NCBI GenBank assembly: GCA_949127685.1
Contig: CASBPW010000072.1
Span: 1-6,329, forward strand
DNA length: 6,329 nucleotides
Reading direction: 5' to 3'
Origin: Candidatus Sivonenia alaskensis PMM_0068
GTDB taxonomy: Bacteria; Cyanobacteriota; Cyanobacteriia; Gloeobacterales; PMM-0068
The position numbers and the translations under genes were made by a program. This document shows positions 1-6,329 of this stretch, piece by piece. Every line of letters starts with the position of its first letter. Within the stretch, counting starts at the first letter, position 1. The notes below the pieces were generated by a model, which saw only the letters and a program-made list of their open reading frames with translations, did no database searches and was not told the origin of the DNA.

Positions 1-1140
1 AACCTGAAAATAGCGATTGAGCAAGAAGGCATCCAGGATTTTTTGGTGGTCAGTCGCTCCGACTCCACCTTGCGCGGTCATTATCCGGTGGAGACGGATG
101 TAATTGCTGAAGAATTAGGGCCTTTTGATGCCCATTTTCTAGTCCCTGCCTTCTTTGAAGGGGGCCGCACTACGCGGGGTAGCGTGCACTATTTACGGGT
201 GAATGGAGTGGATACTCCGGTTCATCAGACAGAATTTGCCCGTGATTCGGTTTTTGGTTACAGCTATAGCTATCTGCCGGATTATGTGGCGGAGAAAACG
301 AAGGAAAGAATTGCTGCCAGCACTGTAGAACAATTTCTCTTAGCGGATATTCGTGCAGGCTGTTTAGAACGGTTACTCAAACTGACGGGTAACCAGTGCG
401 TAGTAGTCGACGCAGAAAATCAGGAAGACCTAACTCGCTTTGCCAAAGATGTGCTTCAGGCCGCCTTTCTCCATGATGAACAAACAGTCGGCAAGCGTTT
501 TCTGTTCCGCAGTGCTGCGAGTTTACTGACGGCTTTAGCTGCTTTGCCGCCTCAGCCGATTCGGGCCGAGGATATGGCGAATTATGTGCGAGACGGTAAA
601 CCGGGTGCGATAGTAGTCGGTTCTCATGTCAAAAAAACTACCGAGCAATTGGAACAACTGCTCAAAGAACCGGGAACTGTGCCTGTTGAAGTAAAAGTTG
701 CTCGTCTATTGGAATCCGAGGAACGGGAAGCCATCCTCGATGAAACCCTGCAAAATGTCTATGAAGCCTATGCTCAAGGCAAAACACCTGTCGTCTTCAC
801 CAGTCGTGAAGAATTGACGTTCCCCGATAGCCAGACCCGTCTACATTTTGGTGAGACTGTATCAGAACTGTTGATGGATGTCGTGCGCGGCTTACCTGCG
901 GATATTGGTTTTCTGATCAGCAAAGGCGGTATTACCTCTAATGACGTGCTCAGCAAAGGATTGGCTTTGGATGCAGCACGACTCTTGGGCCAAGTCTTAG
1001 CTGGCTGTTCCGTAGTCCGGACGCCCAAAGATCATCCCCGCTTCCCTCTGTTACCCGTCGTGCTTTTCCCTGGAAATGTGGGAGATGCGCAGGCGTTGGC
1101 AGAAGTTTATCGTCGCCTGAGTCGGAAGGTAAATCCTTAG
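1..1140 (+). CDS. Four-carbon acid sugar kinase (DUF1537 family), 5'-truncated by window edge
   Basis: The frame is open from base 1 to the TAG at 1138-1140, giving 379 codons with no start in view. Family members are usually about 420-480 residues, so roughly 50-100 N-terminal residues, including the expected DD-TGA motif, lie upstream. Visible hallmarks, in window codons, are SRSDSTLRGH (18-27) and the PAFFEGGRTTRG and FARDSVFGY segments of the N-terminal sugar-acid-binding domain. The C-terminal nucleotide-binding domain shows GSHVKKTT, TSREE, KGGITS (308-313) and FPGNVGD (356-362) close to the end. Characterised members phosphorylate C4 acid sugars such as D-threonate, D-erythronate or 3-oxo-tetronates with ATP in the cytoplasm, feeding them into central carbon metabolism. 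The exact substrate cannot be read from sequence. The usual partners (dehydrogenase, OtnC-type aldolase, isomerase) do not follow downstream. All key motifs look intact. The TTG at 43 is an internal leucine codon, not a start. Confidence 0.93.
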   Translation, partial: NLKIAIEQEGIQDFLVVSRSDSTLRGHYPVETDVIAEELGPFDAHFLVPAFFEGGRTTRGSVHYLRVNGVDTPVHQTEFARDSVFGYSYSYLPDYVAEKTKERIAASTVEQFLLADIRAGCLERLLKLTGNQCVVVDAENQEDLTRFAKDVLQAAFLHDEQTVGKRFLFRSAASLLTALAALPPQPIRAEDMANYVRDGKPGAIVVGSHVKKTTEQLEQLLKEPGTVPVEVKVARLLESEEREAILDETLQNVYEAYAQGKTPVVFTSREELTFPDSQTRLHFGETVSELLMDVVRGLPADIGFLISKGGITSNDVLSKGLALDAARLLGQVLAGCSVVRTPKDHPRFPLLPVVLFPGNVGDAQALAEVYRRLSRKVNP

Positions 1141-1287
1141 CGTGAATAGGGCCTTTCCAGTTCGGACGAAGGGCGCCAGAAAGAGGCTGCATAAGGCTTT
1201 CAGCTATGTCCAATCTTGCTGTCATCAATTAGCTAAAAGGGCTCAATCAGGAAAGCGCTCCTCAGGTTGAAACGCGATCCAAAATTA

Positions 1288-1308
1288 GTTAAGCTATTTA
1301 TTATTAAC
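1288..1308. promoter_or_regulatory. Small dyad, possible regulator-binding site
   Basis: GTTAA (1288-1292) and TTAAC (1304-1308) form a perfect 5-bp inverted repeat separated by 11 A/T-rich bases. A related decamer occurs twice: AATTAGCTAA at 1227-1236 and AATTAGTTAA at 1283-1292. The site lies just upstream of the candidate promoter of the efflux genes, where an operator would be expected. The arms are short and A/T-rich, so chance occurrence is quite possible. No regulator gene is present in the window to pair with it. Confidence 0.2.
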
Positions 1309-1311
1309 AGG

Positions 1312-1341
1312 CAGACGGAAAGTGTTTGAACAATATAGAAT
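1312..1341 (+). promoter_or_regulatory. Candidate sigma70-type promoter of the efflux operon
   Basis: TAGAAT at 1336-1341 matches the -10 consensus at five of six positions. The best -35 at acceptable spacing is the poor CAGACG at 1312-1317 (18-base spacer, three of six matches). Transcription would begin near 1348, giving a leader of about 33 bases before the ATG at 1381. A better -35-like hexamer, TTGAAA at 1267-1272, has only a weak partner (TAAGCT at 1290-1295). The 240-bp gap after the kinase gene supports a separate promoter somewhere here, but the exact site is uncertain. Confidence 0.3.
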
Positions 1342-1364
1342 TGTAAAGTGACAGCCCTCCTTGT

Positions 1365-1369
1365 AAGGA
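1365..1369 (+). promoter_or_regulatory. Ribosome-binding site that decides the adaptor start
   Basis: AAGGA lies 11 bases before the ATG at 1381. The in-frame GTG at 1348 has no comparable purine-rich site upstream, so the ATG is preferred. Directly before this site lies CCTCCTT (1356-1362), which can pair with it; TCCT-TGTA-AGGA would be a small 4-bp hairpin covering the site. Confidence 0.55.
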
Positions 1370-1380
1370 CCCTGCTATAT

Positions 1381-2820
1381 ATGACTAAGTCATCAGAAAA
1401 AACAACGGTTTCAGAGCCTTCAGATGGGATACAAGACGAGAATAAGCAAGCTCTACCCTCGTCTCACTCGATAGAAGAACCAGAGGTCTCAGGGCCTACA
1501 AATTCTAAGCAACCTTATAAAGAAAAGGGCCAAACAGCATCGCCTGCTGGCCAGAAAAGTCGTAAAAATCGTGGTTGGCTGCCTTTGGTCATTAGCCTTG
1601 GCATTTTATCTCTTGCTGCTTTTGCTTTTTATACCAGCACTACGAACAAGCCGAAGGAGTCTCTGCCTGTTCCTGAGAGTAAGTCCCGGCCCAGTCTAAC
1701 GGTGACCGTGCAGCCTGTAAGCTCTAAATCTTTCCCCAAGACCCTCTCCGTTTCAGGATCTTTAGCCGCTTGGGACGAACTTCCCATTGCTGCGGAAGCG
1801 AGTGGATTACGCATTGAAAACATATATGTGGATGAAGGGGACCGAGTTCGCAAGGGACAGGTTCTCGCTACCCTCAATGACCGACTTTTAAAAGCGCAAA
1901 TGAACCAGTCCGAGGCTCGTGTCAGCAAAGCGAAGTCTGTGATTCGTCAGCAACAGGCTGCAATCAGGGAAGCAGAAGCCTTGAAAACAGAAGCTGACCG
2001 AAATTTTAAGCGCTATGACAACTTGGTGCGTGAAGGGGCTATTAGTCAACAGGAAGCCCAGTCTCGGGGAACCAGTGCCGCAACTACTCAAGCACGGGTG
2101 GATTCTGCTCGCCAAAGTCTTTCGGTTGCCCAGAGTGACCTTATGGCAGCCCAAGCTGACCTGGAAGAATTTAAAGCCCGGATGTTACAGACCAAGATTC
2201 TTGCTCCCGATGATGGATTTATCAGTACACGCCAGGCCAAACTCGGAAGTGTCACTTCAGGGGCTGCTGGCAGTTCATCGGCTTTATTCACGATGGTGCG
2301 AGATAGTCGCATCGAACTGAATGCTGAAGTGTCAGAACTGGATTTACCAGGGATCAGGGCTGGACAAGCTGTATCGATTACCTCCGATGCAGACCCCTCC
2401 AAGCGCTACACCGGAAGAGTCCGCGAAATCGCACCTGTAGTGGATGCTCAGACTCGGATTGGTTTAGTACGCATTTCCTTGCCTCCGAATGCTGCGTTAA
2501 GACCTGGGATGTTCGTGCGGGGAACGTTGAGCCTCGGCTCGGCTCCTGCTCTGGTCGTTCCAGAGACTGCTCTTTTATTCAAAGAGGGCAGACCGTTTGT
2601 TTTTGTCCTGAAAGGTGAACCGCGCCAAAATAGTACGGCCCAAGCATCTGCACGCTCTATCCAGACAGGGGCGCGCAATGGTGGTTTTGTGGAAGTCCGC
2701 TCTGGCCTCAGTGCCGGAGAGCAGATTATTCTTTCTGGGGCAGGCTATCTAAAAGATGGCGATACGGTGCGGATTGGTAGTTTGGATGGCAAGGCTCTGG
2801 TCAAAGGAGGAAGCCTGTGA
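1381..2820 (+). CDS. RND efflux membrane-fusion (periplasmic adaptor) protein, HlyD/AcrA type
   Basis: This 479-residue adaptor links an inner-membrane RND pump to an outer-membrane channel across the periplasm. Its order is typical of the family: hydrophilic N-terminal tail (1-64); one transmembrane anchor (about 66-86, beginning WLPLVISLG); first lipoyl half-motif (about 137-167, with VDEGDRVRKGQVLATL); alpha-helical coiled-coil hairpin (about 168-270, rich in Ala, Gln and Glu, with the turn near VREGAISQQEAQ at 216-227); second lipoyl half (about 272-308, ILAPDDGFISTR); beta-barrel (about 309-388, including RPGMFVRGTL); membrane-proximal domain (about 389-467, starting VVPETALL). I see no lipobox and no cysteine, so it is anchored by the helix rather than by lipid as in AcrA. 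The basic stretch KSRKNR before the helix predicts that the tail is cytoplasmic. The cytoplasmic tail is unusually long. A GTG at 1348 would add 11 residues but lacks a ribosome-binding site. The stop overlaps the transporter start. Confidence 0.93.
   Translation: MTKSSEKTTVSEPSDGIQDENKQALPSSHSIEEPEVSGPTNSKQPYKEKGQTASPAGQKSRKNRGWLPLVISLGILSLAAFAFYTSTTNKPKESLPVPESKSRPSLTVTVQPVSSKSFPKTLSVSGSLAAWDELPIAAEASGLRIENIYVDEGDRVRKGQVLATLNDRLLKAQMNQSEARVSKAKSVIRQQQAAIREAEALKTEADRNFKRYDNLVREGAISQQEAQSRGTSAATTQARVDSARQSLSVAQSDLMAAQADLEEFKARMLQTKILAPDDGFISTRQAKLGSVTSGAAGSSSALFTMVRDSRIELNAEVSELDLPGIRAGQAVSITSDADPSKRYTGRVREIAPVVDAQTRIGLVRISLPPNAALRPGMFVRGTLSLGSAPALVVPETALLFKEGRPFVFVLKGEPRQNSTAQASARSIQTGARNGGFVEVRSGLSAGEQIILSGAGYLKDGDTVRIGSLDGKALVKGGSL
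2803..2810 (+). promoter_or_regulatory. Strong Shine-Dalgarno for the RND transporter
   Basis: AAAGGAGG sits six bases before the GTG at 2817, inside the last codons of the adaptor gene (Lys-Gly-Gly). Its strength and ideal spacing support the GTG as the true start. With the GTGA stop/start overlap it suggests translational coupling of adaptor and pump. Confidence 0.85.
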
Positions 2821-5800
2821 ATTGGAATATTTCTGCCTGGTCTATCCGTAATCCGATCATCACGGTGGTTCTGTTCTTGGTTTTGACCCTCGCCGGTTTC
2901 GTCTCCTTTGGGCTGCTCAATATTGATGAAAACCCGAATATTGATGTGCCTACCGTGTCCATTACGGTCACTCAAGTTGGCGCTGCTCCTGCTGAACTAG
3001 AAACACAGATCACCAAGAAAGTGGAAGATGCCGTAGCCGGGGTCGGCAACGTTGACCATATCCGCTCTACCGTCAATGACGGTGTGTCCTCAACGGTGGT
3101 GGAATTTATCCTCGGAACCAACACCGACCGGGCTGTAAACGATGTGCGGGATGCCGTAACTAAGATTCGTCAGAACCTCCCTCAAGACATTCAAGAGCCG
3201 ATTATCGCGCGCGTAGACTTCACGGGTTCCGCGCTGATGATCTATTCCGTGGCTTCTCCTTCCCGCACCACCGAGGAATTAAGTTGGTTTGTAGACAATG
3301 AGGTTAGTCGGGAGCTCCTATCGGTACGTGGAGTTTCTAAGGTAGACCGTTCCGGTGGGGTAGACCGGGAGATTCGTGTCAATCTTGACCCTAGCCGTTT
3401 ACTGGCTTTGGGGATCACCGCTGAAGATGTAAACCGTCAGGTCCGCGCTCTCAACATCAATCTACCAGGAGGCCGGGGGGAATTAGGGGCCCAGGAACAG
3501 TCCATCCGTACTTTAGGTAGTGCTCAGACCATTGAACAGCTAGGCAATACGGAAATTATTCTTCCCAATGGCCGCAAAGCTCGATTAAGACAATTAGGTC
3601 AGGTGGAGGACGGCACTTCCGAACCTAGACAGTTTGCTCGTTTGGATGGACAGCCTGTAGTCTCTTTTGCCATTGAGCGTTCGGTGGGCAGTAGTGAAGT
3701 GGCTACAGAAAAAGGAGTAGAAGAAAAGATTGCAGAACTTCGCAAACAATTTCCTGACGTCACCTTTACTTTGATTCTCAATAGGGTCAAATTTGTCCAT
3801 GAATCCTATGAAGCCTCTGTAGAAGCCTTGCTCCTAGGGGCTGCTTTGGCCGTCGTAGTGATCTTTATTTTCCTGAAAGACTGGCGGGCAACCTTGATTT
3901 CAGGTCTAGCCATGCCTCTTTCGGCCATACCGACCTTTGCGGTGATGAAAGCCTTGGGCTACACCCTCAACAATTTGAGCCTTTTGGCGTTTGCCTTGGT
4001 GGTTGGCATCTTGGTGGACGATGCGATTGTAGAAATCGAAAATATCGTCCGTCACATGAAGATGGGCAAAAGTCCCTTCCGGGCGGCCTTAGATGCTGCC
4101 GATGAAATTGGCTTAGCCGTTGTCGCTACTACGATGAGCATTGTTGCGGTGTTCCTGCCCGTAGGCTTTATGGGTGGCATCCCTGGACAATTTTTCCGAC
4201 AGTTTGGGGTGACTGTAGCCGTAGCGGTTCTATTTTCGCTTTTGGTGGCGCGTCTGGTTACGCCCTTGATGGCAGCCTATTTCTTGAAGGATCACGACAC
4301 GACGGAAGAATCCCCTTGGTATGTTCAGCGCTATAACGCCATCCTGAATTGGTCGTTGGATCATCGTTTGGCCACGATACTGATGGCTGTAGCTGTATTT
4401 GCTGGTTCTCTGGCCTTAGTCCGTTTTATCCCGACAGGGTTTATTACGGCAACTGATCGCGGCCAATCAATACTCACCGTAGAACTTCCCCCAGGGTCCA
4501 AGCTGGCAGATACCGACCAGGCTACACAACAAATCAGCCGTTTGATGAAAACGCGCTCTGAAGTAGCCAGTGTCTTTGTCTCTGCTGGTACGGTTGGCAG
4601 CCAGGAGGGCAGCAGCACGGGATCTGGAAAAGTCACGAAGGCTACGGTCTATATCAACCTCAAGCCGCGTGGAGAAAGAGCCCTCTCTCAACAACAATTT
4701 GAACAGGATGTGCGGCCTCTGTTAGAGCAAGTGCCTGGAGCCCGTCTCAGCTTCTTCGGCGGCAGTGTGAGTGGGGGGAGAGAAGTCACCATCGTGCTGA
4801 CGGGAGATGATCCCGTCGCGCTCACGAAGACGGCTGATGCTCTTACGACGCAGATGCGGGGAATTCCCGCCCTCGTAGATGTCAGCAACTCAGCTAGTCT
4901 GTTGCGGGCAGAACTCCTGATCAAACCTAAATTTGACCGGGCCGCTGACCAAGGAGTATCCGTCCAACAGATTGCCCAAACCGCTAAAATTGCCACCCTC
5001 GGTGATATTGATGCCAATCTGGCTAAGTTCAACCTTGCCGATCGTCAGATTCCGATCCGCGTTCAGCTAGACCCCAAGTTCCGCAGCGATCTGGATACTA
5101 TCGAGAATCTCAGGGTTACCGGAAATGGCGGCAAGATGGTTCCGCTCAAATCGGTTGCGGAGTTTACGGTAGGAAGCGGAGCTGCCCAAATAGATCGTTA
5201 TGACCGGGCGAGAAAAGTCTCAGTGGAAGCCAACCTAAACGGCGTTCCTCTGGGCCCTGTGATGAAAAAGGTATACGCCTTACCTGCTCTTAAGAATCTA
5301 CCGGCTTCTGTGCGGATTCAAAACTCTGGGGATGCCAAAGTTATGGCTGATGTATTCTCCCAATTTGGCCTAGCGTTAGGGGCAGCCGTCATCCTCATTT
5401 TTGCGGTGTTGGTCCTATTGTTTGGCAGTTTCTTCCACCCGTTCACCATCATGATGGCACTCCCACTCTCTTTGGGAGGAGCTTTAGCGGGTCTCCTAGT
5501 CTTTGGCAAACCGCTGGGACTCTATGCCTTGATTGGTATTGTCATGCTCATGGGGTTAGTCACCAAAAACTCTATTCTGCTGGTGGAATACGCGATCGTC
5601 GCCATGCGTGAAGGCGTTCCCCGCAGAAAAGCGATGGTTGAAGCTGGAGATAAACGGATGCAACCTATTCTAATGACCACCATTGCCATGATTGCGGGGA
5701 TGATGCCAATTGCTTTAAGTATTGGGGCTGGTGCTGAAGCCCGCGCTCCGATGGCGGTGGCCGTAGTGGGCGGTCTCGTTACTTCGACCCTCCTTACCTT

Positions 5801-5912
5801 GGTCGTCATTCCAGTAGTCTTCACCTATGTAGACGACTTGCAAAACTGGTTCTCCCGTACCTTTGGGAAGGTGGTCAATCAGCCTACACCTCAGCCCAGC
5901 CAACAAGAGTAG
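2817..5912 (+). CDS. RND multidrug-type efflux transporter, HAE1 family (AcrB/MexB-like)
   Basis: This 1031-residue protein is full length for an AcrB-type pump, which works as an inner-membrane trimer exporting substrates in exchange for protons. Twelve membrane helices fit the sequence: about 13-34, then 336-353, 357-378, 386-408, 431-451 and 463-488, then 518-538, 848-870, 873-895, 900-925, 948-970 and 978-1003. Two large periplasmic loops (about 35-335 and 539-847) form the porter and docking domains. The proton-relay residues are intact: Asp401-Asp402 in helix 4 (GILVDDAIVEIENI), Lys917 in helix 10 (VTKNSILLVEYA), and Arg947 and Thr954 around helix 11 (RMQPILMTT). The Asp-Asp pair fits the HAE1 (drug/hydrophobe) class rather than the heavy-metal HME class. 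The start is GTG, with the N-terminus MNWNISAWSIRNP typical of the family. It overlaps the adaptor stop by four bases. Substrates cannot be inferred, and no outer-membrane channel gene follows. Confidence 0.96.
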   Translation: MNWNISAWSIRNPIITVVLFLVLTLAGFVSFGLLNIDENPNIDVPTVSITVTQVGAAPAELETQITKKVEDAVAGVGNVDHIRSTVNDGVSSTVVEFILGTNTDRAVNDVRDAVTKIRQNLPQDIQEPIIARVDFTGSALMIYSVASPSRTTEELSWFVDNEVSRELLSVRGVSKVDRSGGVDREIRVNLDPSRLLALGITAEDVNRQVRALNINLPGGRGELGAQEQSIRTLGSAQTIEQLGNTEIILPNGRKARLRQLGQVEDGTSEPRQFARLDGQPVVSFAIERSVGSSEVATEKGVEEKIAELRKQFPDVTFTLILNRVKFVHESYEASVEALLLGAALAVVVIFIFLKDWRATLISGLAMPLSAIPTFAVMKALGYTLNNLSLLAFALVVGILVDDAIVEIENIVRHMKMGKSPFRAALDAADEIGLAVVATTMSIVAVFLPVGFMGGIPGQFFRQFGVTVAVAVLFSLLVARLVTPLMAAYFLKDHDTTEESPWYVQRYNAILNWSLDHRLATILMAVAVFAGSLALVRFIPTGFITATDRGQSILTVELPPGSKLADTDQATQQISRLMKTRSEVASVFVSAGTVGSQEGSSTGSGKVTKATVYINLKPRGERALSQQQFEQDVRPLLEQVPGARLSFFGGSVSGGREVTIVLTGDDPVALTKTADALTTQMRGIPALVDVSNSASLLRAELLIKPKFDRAADQGVSVQQIAQTAKIATLGDIDANLAKFNLADRQIPIRVQLDPKFRSDLDTIENLRVTGNGGKMVPLKSVAEFTVGSGAAQIDRYDRARKVSVEANLNGVPLGPVMKKVYALPALKNLPASVRIQNSGDAKVMADVFSQFGLALGAAVILIFAVLVLLFGSFFHPFTIMMALPLSLGGALAGLLVFGKPLGLYALIGIVMLMGLVTKNSILLVEYAIVAMREGVPRRKAMVEAGDKRMQPILMTTIAMIAGMMPIALSIGAGAEARAPMAVAVVGGLVTSTLLTLVVIPVVFTYVDDLQNWFSRTFGKVVNQPTPQPSQQE

Positions 5913-5926
5913 TGGTGGTGAAACTC

Positions 5927-5971
5927 ATGGAGAATCTGTTCGGATTAGCAGCCTAGCCGACAGATCTCCAT
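5927..5971. terminator. Long imperfect hairpin after the transporter gene; possible terminator or mRNA 3'-end structure
   Basis: The right arm CCGACAGATCTCCAT (5957-5971) is the exact reverse complement of the left arm (5927-5943) once two single-base bulges (an A and a T) are removed, giving 15 paired bases. TAG (5946-5948) and CTA (5953-5955) can extend the stem inward around a CAGC loop. It starts 14 bases after the transporter stop. No run of T follows on either strand, so it is not a classic intrinsic terminator. It could instead protect the mRNA 3' end, assist Rho-type termination, or be a small interspersed repeat. The structure is clear; its role is inferred. Confidence 0.45.
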
Positions 5972-6000
5972 AAAAGAACTACATCGCTTGTATCTTGATT

Positions 6001-6329
6001 ATGTATCAATACCTTTGGGCCTATGGAACCTTACGGCACGGCGAAAGTAACCATCATTTACTGATCGGTTGCGCCTTCATGGGCATGGCCCGTTATCCAG
6101 GTTTACTATTCTCTGTACAGGGTCGCTATCCTATATTTCAGCCTGACCAAACTCAAGCTGACCAAACTCAAGGAGGTGAGGCCGTCATCGGCGAAGTCTA
6201 CCAAATCAAACCAGAGCTTTGGCCTCAGCTAGATGAATTGGAAGGTATCGAGGAAGGATATTATCGAAGAGCCTCTTTCCCGATCAGCCCAGACATTGTT
6301 CCTGGAAAAGCACAGGCCATCGTCTATGT
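6001..6329 (+). CDS. Gamma-glutamylcyclotransferase-like protein (AIG2/YtfP family), 3'-truncated by window edge
   Basis: The frame is open from the ATG at 6001 to the window end (109 full codons), so the C-terminus is missing. The N-terminus carries the family signature YGTLRHGESNHHLL (8-21), whose YGTL loop forms the substrate pocket. GEVYQI (64-69) and LDELEGIEEGYYRR (77-90) follow; Glu81 aligns with the catalytic Glu of gamma-glutamylcyclotransferases. Active relatives release 5-oxoproline from gamma-glutamyl peptides or amines, but many bacterial members have no proven substrate. The loop at 48-59 holds a tandem DQTQ repeat made by a 15-bp duplication. No Shine-Dalgarno precedes the ATG. 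A TTG at 5995 is the only near alternative, and it fits the family N-terminus no better. The gene starts 88 bases after the pump stop, beyond a hairpin, so it is probably not functionally tied to the pump. Confidence 0.88.
   Translation, partial: MYQYLWAYGTLRHGESNHHLLIGCAFMGMARYPGLLFSVQGRYPIFQPDQTQADQTQGGEAVIGEVYQIKPELWPQLDELEGIEEGYYRRASFPISPDIVPGKAQAIVY
6143..6172 (+). repeat. Two perfect 15-bp tandem copies inside the cyclotransferase gene
   Basis: CTGACCAAACTCAAG occurs twice in direct succession (6143-6157 and 6158-6172). The unit is five codons, so the reading frame is kept and the protein gains a second Asp-Gln-Thr-Gln block (residues 49-52 and 54-57). This looks like a recent slippage or duplication event in a surface loop. 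Confidence 0.95.

Noticed and set aside
43..45. TTG as the start of the sugar kinase
   Set aside because: The frame stays open to base 1, and the residues before 43 continue the family's N-terminal domain; a start here would remove essential parts of the kinase.
1141..1215. Intrinsic terminator after the kinase gene
   Set aside because: Only short broken pairings are seen (for example GCCTTTC with GAAAGAGGC) and no T run follows.
1348..1380. GTG at 1348 as the adaptor start (11 extra residues)
   Set aside because: No Shine-Dalgarno lies before it, and it would coincide with the predicted transcription start. The ATG at 1381 has AAGGA upstream.
4688..5032. Antisense open frame of 114 codons opposite the transporter
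   Set aside because: It lies wholly within the conserved transporter gene, has no recognisable motifs and looks like a by-product of codon bias. The other antisense frames and the + strand frame at 2015-2320 were rejected for the same reason.
5590..5605. HIP1-like cyanobacterial octamer around GCGATCGT
   Set aside because: It matches GCGATCGC at only seven of eight positions and is isolated, so it does not support a taxonomic claim.
2817..5912. Heavy-metal (HME, CusA-like) RND pump
   Set aside because: The helix 4 Asp-Asp pair and surrounding sequence match HAE1 pumps, and the methionine-based metal relay typical of CusA is not apparent.

Overview
The window is 6.3 kb of moderate-GC bacterial DNA with four protein genes, all on the + strand. 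The organism is almost certainly Gram-negative, because a tripartite RND efflux pump needs an outer membrane. A cyanobacterium or a related environmental lineage is possible from the look of the pump sequences, but nothing in the window settles the taxon. I see no RNA gene, CRISPR array, insertion sequence or phage gene.

Layout. Positions 1-1140 hold the 3' part of a four-carbon acid sugar kinase (DUF1537, OtnK/DtnK-like) whose N-terminus lies upstream of the window. A 240-bp gap (1141-1380) follows, with a weak candidate promoter and a small dyad. Next come two tightly coupled genes: a membrane-fusion (periplasmic adaptor) protein at 1381-2820 and an RND inner-membrane transporter of the HAE1 (AcrB/MexB-like) type at 2817-5912. 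They overlap by four bases (GTGA), and a strong Shine-Dalgarno sequence sits inside the end of the adaptor gene. A long imperfect hairpin (5927-5971) lies 14 bases after the transporter stop. The window ends inside a gamma-glutamylcyclotransferase-like (AIG2/YtfP family) gene that begins at 6001.

How they work together. The adaptor and transporter form the inner-membrane and periplasmic parts of one proton-driven efflux pump. The outer-membrane channel (TolC/OprM type) is not encoded here, nor is a local regulator, so the pump probably borrows a channel encoded elsewhere. The kinase and the cyclotransferase look like unrelated metabolic neighbours.

I do not find a convincing undescribed system. 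The observations most worth a second look are small: the hairpin after the transporter, a 15-bp in-frame tandem duplication in the cyclotransferase gene that runs straight into a perfect Shine-Dalgarno consensus inside the coding sequence, an anti-Shine-Dalgarno-like stretch just before the adaptor's own ribosome-binding site, and the adaptor's long cytoplasmic tail.
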